A stretch of DNA of 7,175 nt from Candidatus Parcubacteria bacterium. GTDB lineage: Bacteria; Patescibacteriota; Patescibacteriia; Patescibacteriales; UBA12075. Where the stretch lies: assembly GCA_023140595.1 (NCBI GenBank), contig JAGLLI010000038.1, positions 1 to 7,175 of the forward strand, written 5' to 3'. The notes beneath the pieces are model-generated. The model made no database searches and was not told where the DNA came from. It saw only the letters and a program-made list of their open reading frames with translations. A program made the position numbers and the translations under genes. How positions within the stretch are numbered: position 1 is the stretch's first letter; every line of letters starts with the position of its first letter. Positions 1 to 5,276 of this stretch are shown here, piece by piece.

Positions 1-73
1 ATTTTCTCGCGACAATAATAATAACAATGCTTAAGCCTATTAAAATCAATACTAATGGTATAATATTATACAT
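1..73 (-). CDS. N-terminal fragment of a membrane-anchored protein (runs off the window)
   Basis: An ATG at 71-73 on the minus strand opens a frame that stays open to the left edge (24 full codons). It begins M-Y-N-I-I-P-L-V and continues as an almost purely aliphatic stretch ending in A-R-K, which is one N-terminal transmembrane segment with a basic cytoplasmic flank. The start lies 10 nt after the tpiA stop, so it is very probably the next gene of the same operon. There is no clear Shine-Dalgarno site, as for most genes in this operon. Function cannot be read from this fragment. Single-pass membrane proteins of this shape are common in Patescibacteria, but that is only a family-style impression. 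Confidence 0.55.
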   Translation of the reverse strand, partial: MYNIIPLVLILIGLSIVIIIVARK

Positions 74-83
74 AAATATTTTT

Positions 84-848
84 TTATAAAACCGCTTTTA
101 CCACGTTGTAAAATTCATCCGCGTCCAAACTGGCTCCGCCCACAAGCATGCCGTCAAGATTTTCTAAATCAATAAAGCCTTTAACATTTTTAGGGTTGAT
201 GCTGCCTCCATAAATAATTTTAAAATTATTATTCACTATCTTCATGCCGAACATATTATTAAGCGTCAGCTTGATAATTTTATGGGCGTATTCCGCTTCC
301 GAGGGCTCAATCGCTGTTCCGGAGCCAATCGCCCAAATCGGTTCATACGCTAAAATTATTTTTTGGTCTCCGACCACATCAATGCCGGATAAGGCCTGCT
401 GCATCTGATCATATAAAACATAATCCCTGCGATCGGTTTTTCTTTCATCCCAATTCTCGCCGATACAGACAATCGGAGTCAAATCTTCAACTTGCAGGAC
501 CGCTTTAATTTCTTTGTGGATTATTTCATAATTCTCCATTAAAAATTTTCTTCGCTCTGAATGCCCGATTATAACATATTGGCATCCGGCTTCAACTAAA
601 ATGCCGGGAGAAATTTCGCCGGTATAAACGCCTTTCTGCTCCCAAAAAACATCTTGCGCGCCCAGCCTAATTCTGCTGTTCTTTAAAATTTTCGCGACTT
701 CCAATAAAGATATAAAATTCGGACAAACCGCTATTTCTCCTTTTTTAAAATCCTTGAATTTTGTTTTAATATTTTTCGCCAATTCCAATGTCTCTTTTAA
801 ATTTAATTTCATTTTCCAATTGGCTATAATAATTTTTTCGTCATTCAT
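84..848 (-). CDS. tpiA: Triosephosphate isomerase
   Basis: Cytosolic glycolytic enzyme interconverting dihydroxyacetone phosphate and glyceraldehyde 3-phosphate. The 254-residue product has the family's usual length and all catalytic landmarks: the N-W-K motif with Asn10 and Lys12 near the N-terminus, I-I-G-H-S-E-R-R with electrophile His96, A-Y-E-P-I-W with base Glu169 followed by the flexible loop 6 (A-I-G-S-G-T), the phosphate-binding Y-G-G-S near residue 215, and a C-terminal G-G-A-S-L. The frame stays open to a TTG at 878, but the family begins only a few residues before N-W-K, and the TTG start would overlap the upstream stop. The ATG at 848 leaves a 17-nt gap and is preferred. It is the fifth gene of the minus-strand operon. 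Nothing looks degenerate. Confidence 0.96.
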   Translation of the reverse strand: MNDEKIIIANWKMKLNLKETLELAKNIKTKFKDFKKGEIAVCPNFISLLEVAKILKNSRIRLGAQDVFWEQKGVYTGEISPGILVEAGCQYVIIGHSERRKFLMENYEIIHKEIKAVLQVEDLTPIVCIGENWDERKTDRRDYVLYDQMQQALSGIDVVGDQKIILAYEPIWAIGSGTAIEPSEAEYAHKIIKLTLNNMFGMKIVNNNFKIIYGGSINPKNVKGFIDLENLDGMLVGGASLDADEFYNVVKAVL

Positions 849-865
849 ATATATTTTATTATTAA

Positions 866-1912
866 TTAATACTTCCAAGTAAAATTATCATAAGTCCATT
901 GGGCAAGCTCTTTGGTTTTCCCGAAGCGATAATCATCATTTTCTCCGCCCAAAATTACAACGAAAATTTGCTTGTTTTTTTTATTTTTAAACTTGCCGAC
1001 AAAACAATAGCCGGCAGCGCCGGTATAACCGGTTTTGCCGCCCAACAGCTCTATGCCGTTAGCCGGAAAAATTTTTAACAAAGAGTCGGTAGTATGGACA
1101 ATCTTTTTTCTATTGCCAGCAGTTGTAAAAGAATATTCCTCGCTCAAAACCGCTTTGCGGATATCCTCATTTTCAAAAGCAGCTTTTGCCAACTTTGCCG
1201 TCTCATAAGCCGTAGAACGATTTAAATAACTTAAGCCGGCAGAATCGACAAAACTGGTATTTTTTAAATTTAAATCTTTTGCTTTCGCGTTCATAGCCGC
1301 CACAAATTCAGCCTGCGCGAGTCCTGTTGAATTTACCAAAGCCAAGGTCGCAGTATTGGCGGAGCCCACCAAACTTAAATAAAACAAATCTTTAACTCTG
1401 ACTTTCTCTCCGCTAAACAAATAAATTTTCCCGCCATTAACGCGATCCGAATGCTTAACCTCATATTCAATATCCCATCCGGGATTATTATCCAAAAATA
1501 CCAAAGCAGTAGCCAATTTTGTAATACTGGCAATTGATTTTTGCTTATTTGCGTCTTTACTGAATATTATTTTTCCGCTTTGGCTGTCCATAACCGCTGC
1601 CGCTCCAAGACTCACATAAGGGTCTTCTGCTGATGTTACTTTTTTTGGAACAATTATTCCGGTTTTAATTTCCTTGTTCCCTGGTAATGGATTAAATTTT
1701 AATCCGGGTGTAATTTTTGCTTGCAAGCCGGATTGCCGCTGCTTTAAAAATTCTAACTCGTAATTTTGCTTGTACTCGCTTGACGGGTGAATATCCGGTT
1801 CTGTTTCCTGATAAGCGCTTTGCGTTGGCAGACTGTAAAATAAAAACAAAAATCCGAATATAAATATAATCGCGATAAAAGTTGGAATTAAAAAAAATGG
1901 ATTTTTATGCAT
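866..1912 (-). CDS. D-alanyl-D-alanine carboxypeptidase (serine peptidase family S11)
   Basis: Penicillin-binding-protein-type enzyme expected to trim the terminal D-Ala from peptidoglycan stem peptides outside the cytoplasmic membrane. Residues 6-27 form an uncleaved-looking hydrophobic anchor after a short basic start. Residues 30-95 are a polar linker, and the catalytic domain begins near residue 100. The three active-site motifs are intact: S-I-T-K (nucleophile Ser129, Lys132), S-A-N at 184-186, and K-T-G at 293-295 inside L-L-G-G-K-T-G. At 348 residues it lacks the extra C-terminal beta domain and amphipathic helix of E. coli DacA, so anchoring is probably N-terminal. ATG at 1912 follows the scpB stop by 17 nt. 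The dacA/dacF-like naming is uncertain, so no symbol is given. Confidence 0.93.
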   Translation of the reverse strand: MHKNPFFLIPTFIAIIFIFGFLFLFYSLPTQSAYQETEPDIHPSSEYKQNYELEFLKQRQSGLQAKITPGLKFNPLPGNKEIKTGIIVPKKVTSAEDPYVSLGAAAVMDSQSGKIIFSKDANKQKSIASITKLATALVFLDNNPGWDIEYEVKHSDRVNGGKIYLFSGEKVRVKDLFYLSLVGSANTATLALVNSTGLAQAEFVAAMNAKAKDLNLKNTSFVDSAGLSYLNRSTAYETAKLAKAAFENEDIRKAVLSEEYSFTTAGNRKKIVHTTDSLLKIFPANGIELLGGKTGYTGAAGYCFVGKFKNKKNKQIFVVILGGENDDYRFGKTKELAQWTYDNFTWKY

Positions 1913-1929
1913 GGGGTTTTGTTAAATAT

Positions 1930-2493
1930 TTATTTGTCTGCTTGCTCATCTTTTGATTGTTCGTTATTCAGCATCCTGTCAAACGTATCGTCTTTGCTTA
2001 ATTTTTCATAATCCGGCAATTCGCGCACATCGTTGATGCCGAGAAAACGGATGAAGTCAAATGTAATCGTGTAATAAGTTTCCTGTTTTTTACTGTCATT
2101 TTTTGCCTTAATCAGACCCCTAATCATAAGATTGCGCAAAATCAAAGAGCAATTAACGCCTCGGATGCGATCCAAATCAATCTTGGAAACCGGTCCGCGA
2201 TAAGCGATTATAGTCAAAGTTTCAAGACTTGGGCGCGACAACTCTCCGGTAGTTTCATCTTTGATAAATTCTCGGATCAGCTTCGCGTTTTCCGGCGAAG
2301 AAACCATTTGCAATTTAGCGCTATTTTTGATTATCTGAATTCCTTTTTTATTATTTTTATACTCTTCAACTAACTCAAGTCCGGCTTTTTCAATTTCTTT
2401 TTTGTCTTTTTTGATTAATTCCGTTAATTGCTTAATTGACATGGGCTTAGCCGAAATAAACAATAAAGATTCAATTTTTGACTTAATATCCAT
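1930..2493 (-). CDS. scpB: Segregation and condensation protein B
   Basis: Non-SMC subunit of the SMC-ScpAB condensin, which acts on chromosome organisation and segregation. It is a 187-residue protein of two winged-helix domains. The first half begins M-D-I-K-S-K-I-E-S-L-L-F-I-S, the usual ScpB opening. The strongest block is L-T-I-I-A-Y-R-G-P-V-S followed by I-R-G-V-N and a leucine-rich R-N-L-M-I-R-G-L-I, the family signature of the second winged helix, then Y-Y-T-I-T-F-D-F-I-R-F-L-G-I. The C-terminal ~30 residues are acidic and disordered-looking, as usual. Its ATG overlaps the scpA stop by one base (TAATG), indicating translational coupling of the two condensin subunits. Confidence 0.94.
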   Translation of the reverse strand: MDIKSKIESLLFISAKPMSIKQLTELIKKDKKEIEKAGLELVEEYKNNKKGIQIIKNSAKLQMVSSPENAKLIREFIKDETTGELSRPSLETLTIIAYRGPVSKIDLDRIRGVNCSLILRNLMIRGLIKAKNDSKKQETYYTITFDFIRFLGINDVRELPDYEKLSKDDTFDRMLNNEQSKDEQADK

Positions 2494-3197
2494 TAAATTT
2501 TTTCAATTAATATTTCTTTAAAAAGCCCGTCCTGCTTTAGCATTATTTCCCGCTGGCGCATTAATTCCAAAATTGCCAAAAAACTGACAACAATTTCAGT
2601 CTTATTTTTCGCTTCAGCCATTATACTGTCAAAACTCATTTTAATGCGGTTAAGCAAACTATTTTGAATGGAAATAATTTTATCTTCAATATTTATTTTA
2701 TGATCCAAGGTTTCCTCTTCAAGTTTTTCCTCCGGACGCAAACGAAATAATAAATCACTGAATATATTTTTTATATCTTTTACTTTGATATTTTTTGGCG
2801 GAGAAAATGAATTTACTTGGCCTAACGCCGCTTTGCGGTTAAATTCCCGCGCGAACATAAATTTTTTTTTGCCTAAAATCTTTTCAAGTCTCTCTGTTGC
2901 CGCCAAAAACTCCTGATACATTTTTAATTGATCTTCAAAATCCTGAATCTCTTCCTCTTCTTCAGGATAAAGATACGGTAAAAGCGCTTTTGATTTAATC
3001 AGCAAAAGCCGAGCCGCCACAACTAAAAAATCCGCCATTTCTTCCGGAATAATATTTTTTGCTTCGCGGATATAGGACACATACTGATCAGCAACATTTG
3101 CCAAACTCACTTGTGTTACATCCATTTCTTCTTTTTCAATTAATTGCAAGAGTAAAGACAATGGCCCTTCAAATTTTTCCAGTTTTATATTTAACAT
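2493..3197 (-). CDS. scpA: Segregation and condensation protein A (kleisin)
   Basis: Bacterial kleisin that bridges the SMC head domains and binds an ScpB dimer. The start carries the diagnostic F-E-G-P-L-x-L-L-L-x-L-I-E block at about residues 9-21, followed by E-M-D-V and the L-x-V-A-x-Q-Y helix. A-A-R-L-L-L-I-K-S-K-A-L-L-P is the conserved second block, then an acidic run. The C-terminal winged helix (V-V-S-F-L-A-I-L-E-L-M-R-Q) binds SMC. The frame is open to a TTG at 3212, but the family starts right at the L-x-I-K-L-E-x-F-E-G strand, so the ATG at 3197 (234 residues) is chosen. It lies 39 nt after the ybaK-like gene and overlaps scpB by one base. Confidence 0.94.
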   Translation of the reverse strand: MLNIKLEKFEGPLSLLLQLIEKEEMDVTQVSLANVADQYVSYIREAKNIIPEEMADFLVVAARLLLIKSKALLPYLYPEEEEEIQDFEDQLKMYQEFLAATERLEKILGKKKFMFAREFNRKAALGQVNSFSPPKNIKVKDIKNIFSDLLFRLRPEEKLEEETLDHKINIEDKIISIQNSLLNRIKMSFDSIMAEAKNKTEIVVSFLAILELMRQREIMLKQDGLFKEILIEKI

Positions 3198-3236
3198 AAC
3201 TAAATATAACACAAAATTTACAATATTCGTATTATA

Positions 3237-3821
3237 TTATTTTTTCTTTCTTGTTTTTTTAGGCTTAACCGTCACCTGTTTTTTAATTTTCTTTTTCTCT
3301 CCCACAACCCCGACAATCGCCTGTTCCAAATCAATGAAGTCTTTGACTGCCATTTCAATGGAATAATTGGGCGTACCTGCGGCAAAAACCGCTTTTTTAA
3401 CTTTTTCAAATTTCTTGTCAATAATAACTCCGACCTTATGCAGTTTGCCAAAAGCGGTAATTGTTCCTGCCTTAATTTTTAAAGAATTTTCAATAATTTT
3501 TTCTCCCGGAATTTTTATAGCTTTAATTTCTTTTTCCTTTGCTTTACCGATAACTTTTTTTAATTTTTCAAAATTAAGATTATTATCAGCAGGCATCAAA
3601 ACCAAATAATAATCTTTGTCAGCCTTAACCAGCAAAGACTTGGCAATTTCGTTTAATTTTTTTTTAATTGTCATTGCCGCGTCAATCGCGGTATAAACCG
3701 TTTTATGCTCCAAAATTTCATGCTTAACTCCCGCTTTTTCCAAATATTTAAAAACCTTAGCCGGAATTTTAATCCTTTTCGGAGCTTTTGGTTTTTTGTT
3801 GATTTTTTTCTTAGTTGGCAT
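3237..3821 (-). CDS. YbaK/EbsC-like aminoacyl-tRNA deacylase with lysine-rich tails
   Basis: Predicted trans-editing enzyme of the YbaK/ProX superfamily, whose members hydrolyse mischarged aminoacyl-tRNAs (for example Cys-tRNA-Pro). The domain spans residues ~22-172: V-x-H-E-I-L-E-H-K-T-V-Y-T-A near the front, the family lysine in A-K-S-L-L-V-K (Lys61), Y-Y-L-V-L-M-P-A-D strand, and the C-terminal G-T-P-N-Y-S-I-E-M block. The substrate amino acid cannot be read from the sequence. The first 20 and last 20 residues are strongly basic (many Lys), an addition not needed for the fold and possibly used to hold tRNA. It is first in the minus-strand operon, about 39 nt downstream of the expected transcription start. 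No Shine-Dalgarno site is visible. Confidence 0.85.
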   Translation of the reverse strand: MPTKKKINKKPKAPKRIKIPAKVFKYLEKAGVKHEILEHKTVYTAIDAAMTIKKKLNEIAKSLLVKADKDYYLVLMPADNNLNFEKLKKVIGKAKEKEIKAIKIPGEKIIENSLKIKAGTITAFGKLHKVGVIIDKKFEKVKKAVFAAGTPNYSIEMAVKDFIDLEQAIVGVVGEKKKIKKQVTVKPKKTRKKK

Positions 3822-3866
3822 ATTTAAAATATTAAAAATAAACGATTTTTAATCTTGTCTATACAC

Positions 3867-3895
3867 ATTATAACTTGAATAACTGAAAATAGCAA
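3867..3895 (-). promoter_or_regulatory. Promoter of the ybaK-like/scpAB/dac/tpiA operon
   Basis: On the minus strand a -35 TTGCTA (3895-3890) and a perfect -10 TATAAT (3872-3867) are 17 nt apart. Transcription would begin near 3860, giving a leader of about 38 nt before the ATG at 3821. It lies immediately after the terminator at 3900-3933. Confidence 0.7.
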
Positions 3896-4046
3896 AAATA
3901 AAAATCAGCCCCTCTGACGCGGGGCTGATTTTTGTTTTCCCTAATGGTGTTAAATTTAAGCTGTAATTAAAACACCACAAGAAAATCGCCATAAACAAAC
4001 AACTTTCTTATAATGTCTTAAAAAACAATACAATACTTGCGCTTGT
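3895..4046 (-). ncRNA. Putative ~150-nt non-coding RNA
   Basis: A strong promoter (4052-4079) and an intrinsic terminator (3900-3933) bracket about 110 nt with no convincing coding sequence. The RNA could fold: CCACAAG at its 5' end (4048-4042) is complementary to CTTGTGG (3981-3975), and a second stem TGGTGTT/AACACCA (3977-3971 with 3951-3945) overlaps that pairing at 3975-3977, so the two folds would compete. I do not recognise a known family (no tmRNA, RNase P, SRP or obvious 6S signature). It could also be an untranslated leader that simply terminates, but the next operon has its own promoter just after the terminator. The 5' end is an estimate. Confidence 0.45.
3900..3933 (-). terminator. 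Intrinsic terminator (bidirectional in form)
   Basis: A 13-bp perfect stem (3900-3912 with 3921-3933, core CAGCCCC/GGGGCTG) with an 8-nt loop. A T-rich tract follows on the minus strand (ATTTTTG) and on the plus strand. It separates the putative small RNA from the housekeeping operon promoter, so on the minus strand it most likely ends the transcript starting near 4045. Confidence 0.8.
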
Positions 4047-4051
4047 GGATA

Positions 4052-4079
4052 ATTATAGCATATTTAAAGTAAAATGCAA
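4052..4079 (-). promoter_or_regulatory. Extended -10 promoter of the putative small RNA
   Basis: Minus strand: -35 TTGCAT (4079-4074), 16-nt spacer, TGC immediately before a perfect TATAAT (4057-4052). Predicted start is close to 4045. It points away from the zinc-ribbon gene terminator and into the 3900-4046 unit. Confidence 0.65.
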
Positions 4080-4115
4080 GAAAAATTTTATTTGTTATCT
4101 AAAAAATGTTAAAAT

Positions 4116-4148
4116 TAAAAAAACAGGGGGATACATTGTAGTATCCCC
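4116..4148 (-). terminator. Terminator of the zinc-ribbon gene
   Basis: Minus strand: GGGGATAC (4148-4141), 6-nt loop, GTATCCCC (4134-4127), then CTG and seven T (4123-4117). It lies 23 nt after the stop codon, so the T-box transcript most likely ends here and does not feed the downstream operon. Confidence 0.85.
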
Positions 4149-4171
4149 TCTATAAATTTAGTCTAGAGTTT

Positions 4172-4384
4172 TTAGCAACCCCAGCCAGTCCCATAATTAG
4201 AATTACGGCTACTCCTAGCTTGACGGATTTCTCGTATAATTGCGCTCTCTTCACATTCTCTGCAAAAAGTCATCACCGCATATCCATACACATATGATGG
4301 AAGTCCTACTTCAATTGTTTTTCCGCATTTTGAACATTTTTCAAAATATTTCTTTTTTTCTTCTGCCTTTATTTTTTGATTCAT
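4172..4384 (-). CDS. Small zinc-ribbon protein under T-box control, function unknown
   Basis: A 70-residue protein with two CxxC knuckles, C17-S-K-C20 and C41-R-E-C44, separated by 20 residues, which together look like one four-cysteine zinc ribbon. The first 16 residues are charged and helical-looking (many K and E). The region after C44 is a charged helix, and the tail is Ser/Asn/Gly-rich and ends G-W-G-C. No membrane segment or catalytic motif is visible. The ATG is preceded by a purine-rich ribosome site AAGGAAGGAT (4402-4393). It is the only gene between the T-box leader and its own terminator, so it appears to be the sole target of the riboswitch. Possible roles are a nucleic-acid-binding or protein-binding adaptor; I do not recognise the family. 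The B. subtilis anti-TRAP protein is a known small zinc protein controlled by a T-box, but this sequence does not show its DnaJ-like cysteine pattern. Confidence 0.8.
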   Translation of the reverse strand: MNQKIKAEEKKKYFEKCSKCGKTIEVGLPSYVYGYAVMTFCRECEESAIIREIRQARSSRNSNYGTGWGC

Positions 4385-4429
4385 GATTTTTTATCCTTCC
4401 TTTTCAAAGAACTATCGTTTTTCCGCCAA

Positions 4430-4486
4430 TAAAAAACTTCTCATCTTTTTATCCAAATAAAATACTTGGATAAAAGGACGAGAAGT
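4430..4486 (-). terminator. Regulated terminator of the T-box leader
   Basis: Minus strand arms 4486-4466 and 4456-4436 pair over 21 positions with one mismatch and one G-T pair. The 9-nt loop is 4465-4457, and a run of six T follows at 4435-4430. The 5' arm contains the GTCC/CCTTTTATC segment that the antiterminator also needs, so the two structures exclude each other. Confidence 0.92.
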
Positions 4487-4798
4487 CTATCCCGCGGTGC
4501 CACCTTTTTTATCGCATACGCGTTTGCAAACGGAATTAAAAAAATCCGTCAGTAAAACGGATTGCGACCACTTTTACCAACTCCATCCTGCGCTAAAGCT
4601 ACGGATGACAAGCATCCAAAACTTTAACTGAACGACATCAGTTATCCTATGATTACGGAGGAAGCCGAGTTTCCACTAGCGCAGAAACCATCCTCTCTGC
4701 TATTTATAAACAACAGAGGAAATCAGACCCAATCCCCGTATAAATTTATTAAAAATTCAACGAGGATCTGACTTATAGATTTTATAATTGTCAAAGTT
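4436..4798 (-). ncRNA. T-box riboswitch leader
   Basis: The minus-strand leader contains AAGGTGGCACCGCG (4506-4493), one base off the T-box consensus. Upstream GATAAAA and GG (4513-4503) can pair with CCTTTTATC (4477-4469), forming the antiterminator around the T-box bulge and competing with the terminator at 4430-4486. This is the standard T-box arrangement: uncharged tRNA binding stabilises antitermination and turns on the downstream gene. The variable T-box base is C (UGGC), which fits tRNAs with G73, in bacteria typically Asn, Asp, Gln, Glu, Ser or Trp. Further upstream lie an AGAGAG (4698-4693), a hairpin GGTTTC/GAAAC (4689-4669) with an AGTG-containing loop like a distal stem I, and long pairings such as CTGCGCTA/TAGCGCAG (4684-4677 with 4595-4588). 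I could not place the specifier codon with confidence. The leader is long, about 300 nt before the T-box. Confidence 0.9.
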
Positions 4799-4804
4799 AT
4801 TATT

Positions 4805-4832
4805 AATATAGCAGATTTTAAAAAATTGTCAA
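4805..4832 (-). promoter_or_regulatory. Promoter of the T-box leader (left half of twin promoter)
   Basis: Minus strand: consensus -35 TTGACA (4832-4827), 16-nt spacer ending in TGC, and -10 TATATT (4810-4805). Start expected near 4798. Nearly identical to the plus-strand promoter at 4903-4930. Confidence 0.82.
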
Positions 4833-4902
4833 GAAAAAATTTATTTTATTACTTAAAAATAGCTAAGATTAAATAATTTTAATAATTTTGGTTATTTTTT
4901 GC

Positions 4903-4930
4903 TTGACATTTTTTTAAAATCTGCTATATT
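4903..4930 (+). promoter_or_regulatory. Promoter of the rightward leader and small-gene pair
   Basis: Plus strand: -35 TTGACA (4903-4908), 16-nt spacer ending TGC, -10 TATATT (4925-4930). Start expected near 4937. I found no convincing second promoter before the genes at 5277-5641, so this one probably drives them through the terminator at 5145-5174. Confidence 0.82.
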
Positions 4931-5014
4931 TACAAATAAGAAATTATTATTTTATAGTCAAGGAATTTTAATATTCCCGACTACTGTTAGCGCCATTTGG
5001 GCATAACTTGAAAA

Positions 5015-5122
5015 ATGATTAATAAAATATTACGAAAAACTAATTTCAGCTTCTTTTTTAGCTTTTACTTTTTCGCTTTTGCGCGGAGATTGGTTTTTTG
5101 TGATATTTTAACTAAAAAATAG
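5015..5122 (+). CDS. Possible Phe-rich leader peptide (35 residues)
   Basis: ATG at 5015 opens a 35-codon frame ending in TAG. After a basic start (M-I-N-K-I-L-R-K) comes a run in which 8 of 13 codons are Phe (with one Tyr), ending near 5080 just before the antiterminator arm at 5085-5097. The rest of the frame runs over that arm. This is the geometry of Phe attenuators such as E. coli pheL and pheM: stalling on Phe codons would leave the antiterminator arm free, while full translation would cover it. Against it: no Shine-Dalgarno site is visible, and T-rich DNA yields Phe codons by chance. It may be untranslated. Confidence 0.3.
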   Translation: MINKILRKTNFSFFFSFYFFAFARRLVFCDILTKK

Positions 5123-5144
5123 TATAAACATCATTTAAATATAG

Positions 5145-5174
5145 AAACTGGTCTCCCATAAGGAGACCGGTTTT
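5145..5174 (+). terminator. Intrinsic terminator in the rightward leader
   Basis: Stem 5145-5156 with 5162-5173 (core GGTCTCC/GGAGACC, one G-T pair), 5-nt loop, followed by TTTTATTTTG. It stands 100 nt before the first start codon, so it is placed to control read-through into the genes at 5277-5641. Confidence 0.85.
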
Positions 5175-5196
5175 ATTTTGTTCTTTAACAATAAAT

Positions 5197-5251
5197 GTTT
5201 AACAGCCAAAAATATTAATAAAAATTTTGTTAATATTTTTGGCCGTTAAAC
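5197..5251 (+). repeat. 22-bp hairpin before the small-gene operon
   Basis: Arms 5197-5218 and 5230-5251 pair at 21 of 22 positions (one A/C mismatch) around an 11-nt loop. No T tract follows on either strand, so it is not an ordinary terminator. It ends 14 nt before the Shine-Dalgarno site of the 49-residue gene. It could be a processing or stability element in the leader, an operator, or the remnant of a small mobile element. Confidence 0.85.
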
Positions 5252-5265
5252 TAAATAAAAAAAAC

Positions 5266-5274
5266 AAGGAGGTG
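5266..5274 (+). promoter_or_regulatory. Full-length Shine-Dalgarno site
   Basis: AAGGAGGTG is fully complementary to the usual 16S rRNA 3' end, with AGGAGG 4 nt before the ATG at 5277. No other gene in the window has a site this strong, which supports translation of the short frame and suggests high expression once the leader is read through. Confidence 0.85.
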
Positions 5275-5276
5275 CG

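Larger units (their letters stand above)
4805..4930. repeat. 34-bp inverted repeat holding two divergent promoters
   Basis: Arms 4805-4838 and 4897-4930 are inverted copies matching at 32 of 34 positions. Each arm carries the -35, the entire 16-nt spacer and the -10. The 58 nt between them (4839-4896) are very AT-rich with no gene. Spacer identity goes beyond what promoter function alone requires. Confidence 0.9.
4937..5175 (+). promoter_or_regulatory. Possible transcription-attenuation leader
   Basis: Between the promoter and the terminator lies a ~210-nt leader. GGAGATTGGTTTT (5085-5097) is nearly a direct copy of the 3' arm of the terminator (GGAGACCGGTTTT, 5162-5174), so it can pair with the 5' arm at 5144-5156 (14 continuous pairs to 5143, including G-U) and form an antiterminator. 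Other possible hairpins are GGAAT/ATTCC near 4965-4976 with flanking AGTC/GACT. The layout is that of an attenuator. What signal it reads is not proven; a Phe-rich leader peptide overlaps it. Confidence 0.5.

Noticed and set aside
3367..3609. 80-codon open frame on the plus strand inside the YbaK-like gene
   Set aside because: Antisense to a well-supported conserved domain; hydrophobic composition comes from the complement of Lys/Ile-rich codons.
3852..3995. 47-codon minus-strand frame (M-A-I-F-L-W...) starting near 3992 within the putative small RNA
   Set aside because: It reads straight through the terminator hairpin and the next promoter and has no ribosome site; judged accidental.
4769..4795. 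Second TTGACA box (4793-4788, minus) as a tandem promoter for the T-box leader
   Set aside because: No acceptable -10 at 16-18 nt; probably part of the leader.
4540..4798. tmRNA, RNase P RNA or SRP RNA in the structured region upstream of the T-box
   Set aside because: None of their conserved core sequences are present, and the T-box with its competing terminator explains the region.
4436..5251. CRISPR array or tandem repeats in the gene-poor region
   Set aside because: The repeats seen are inverted pairs forming hairpins or promoters; there is no regular repeat-spacer spacing.
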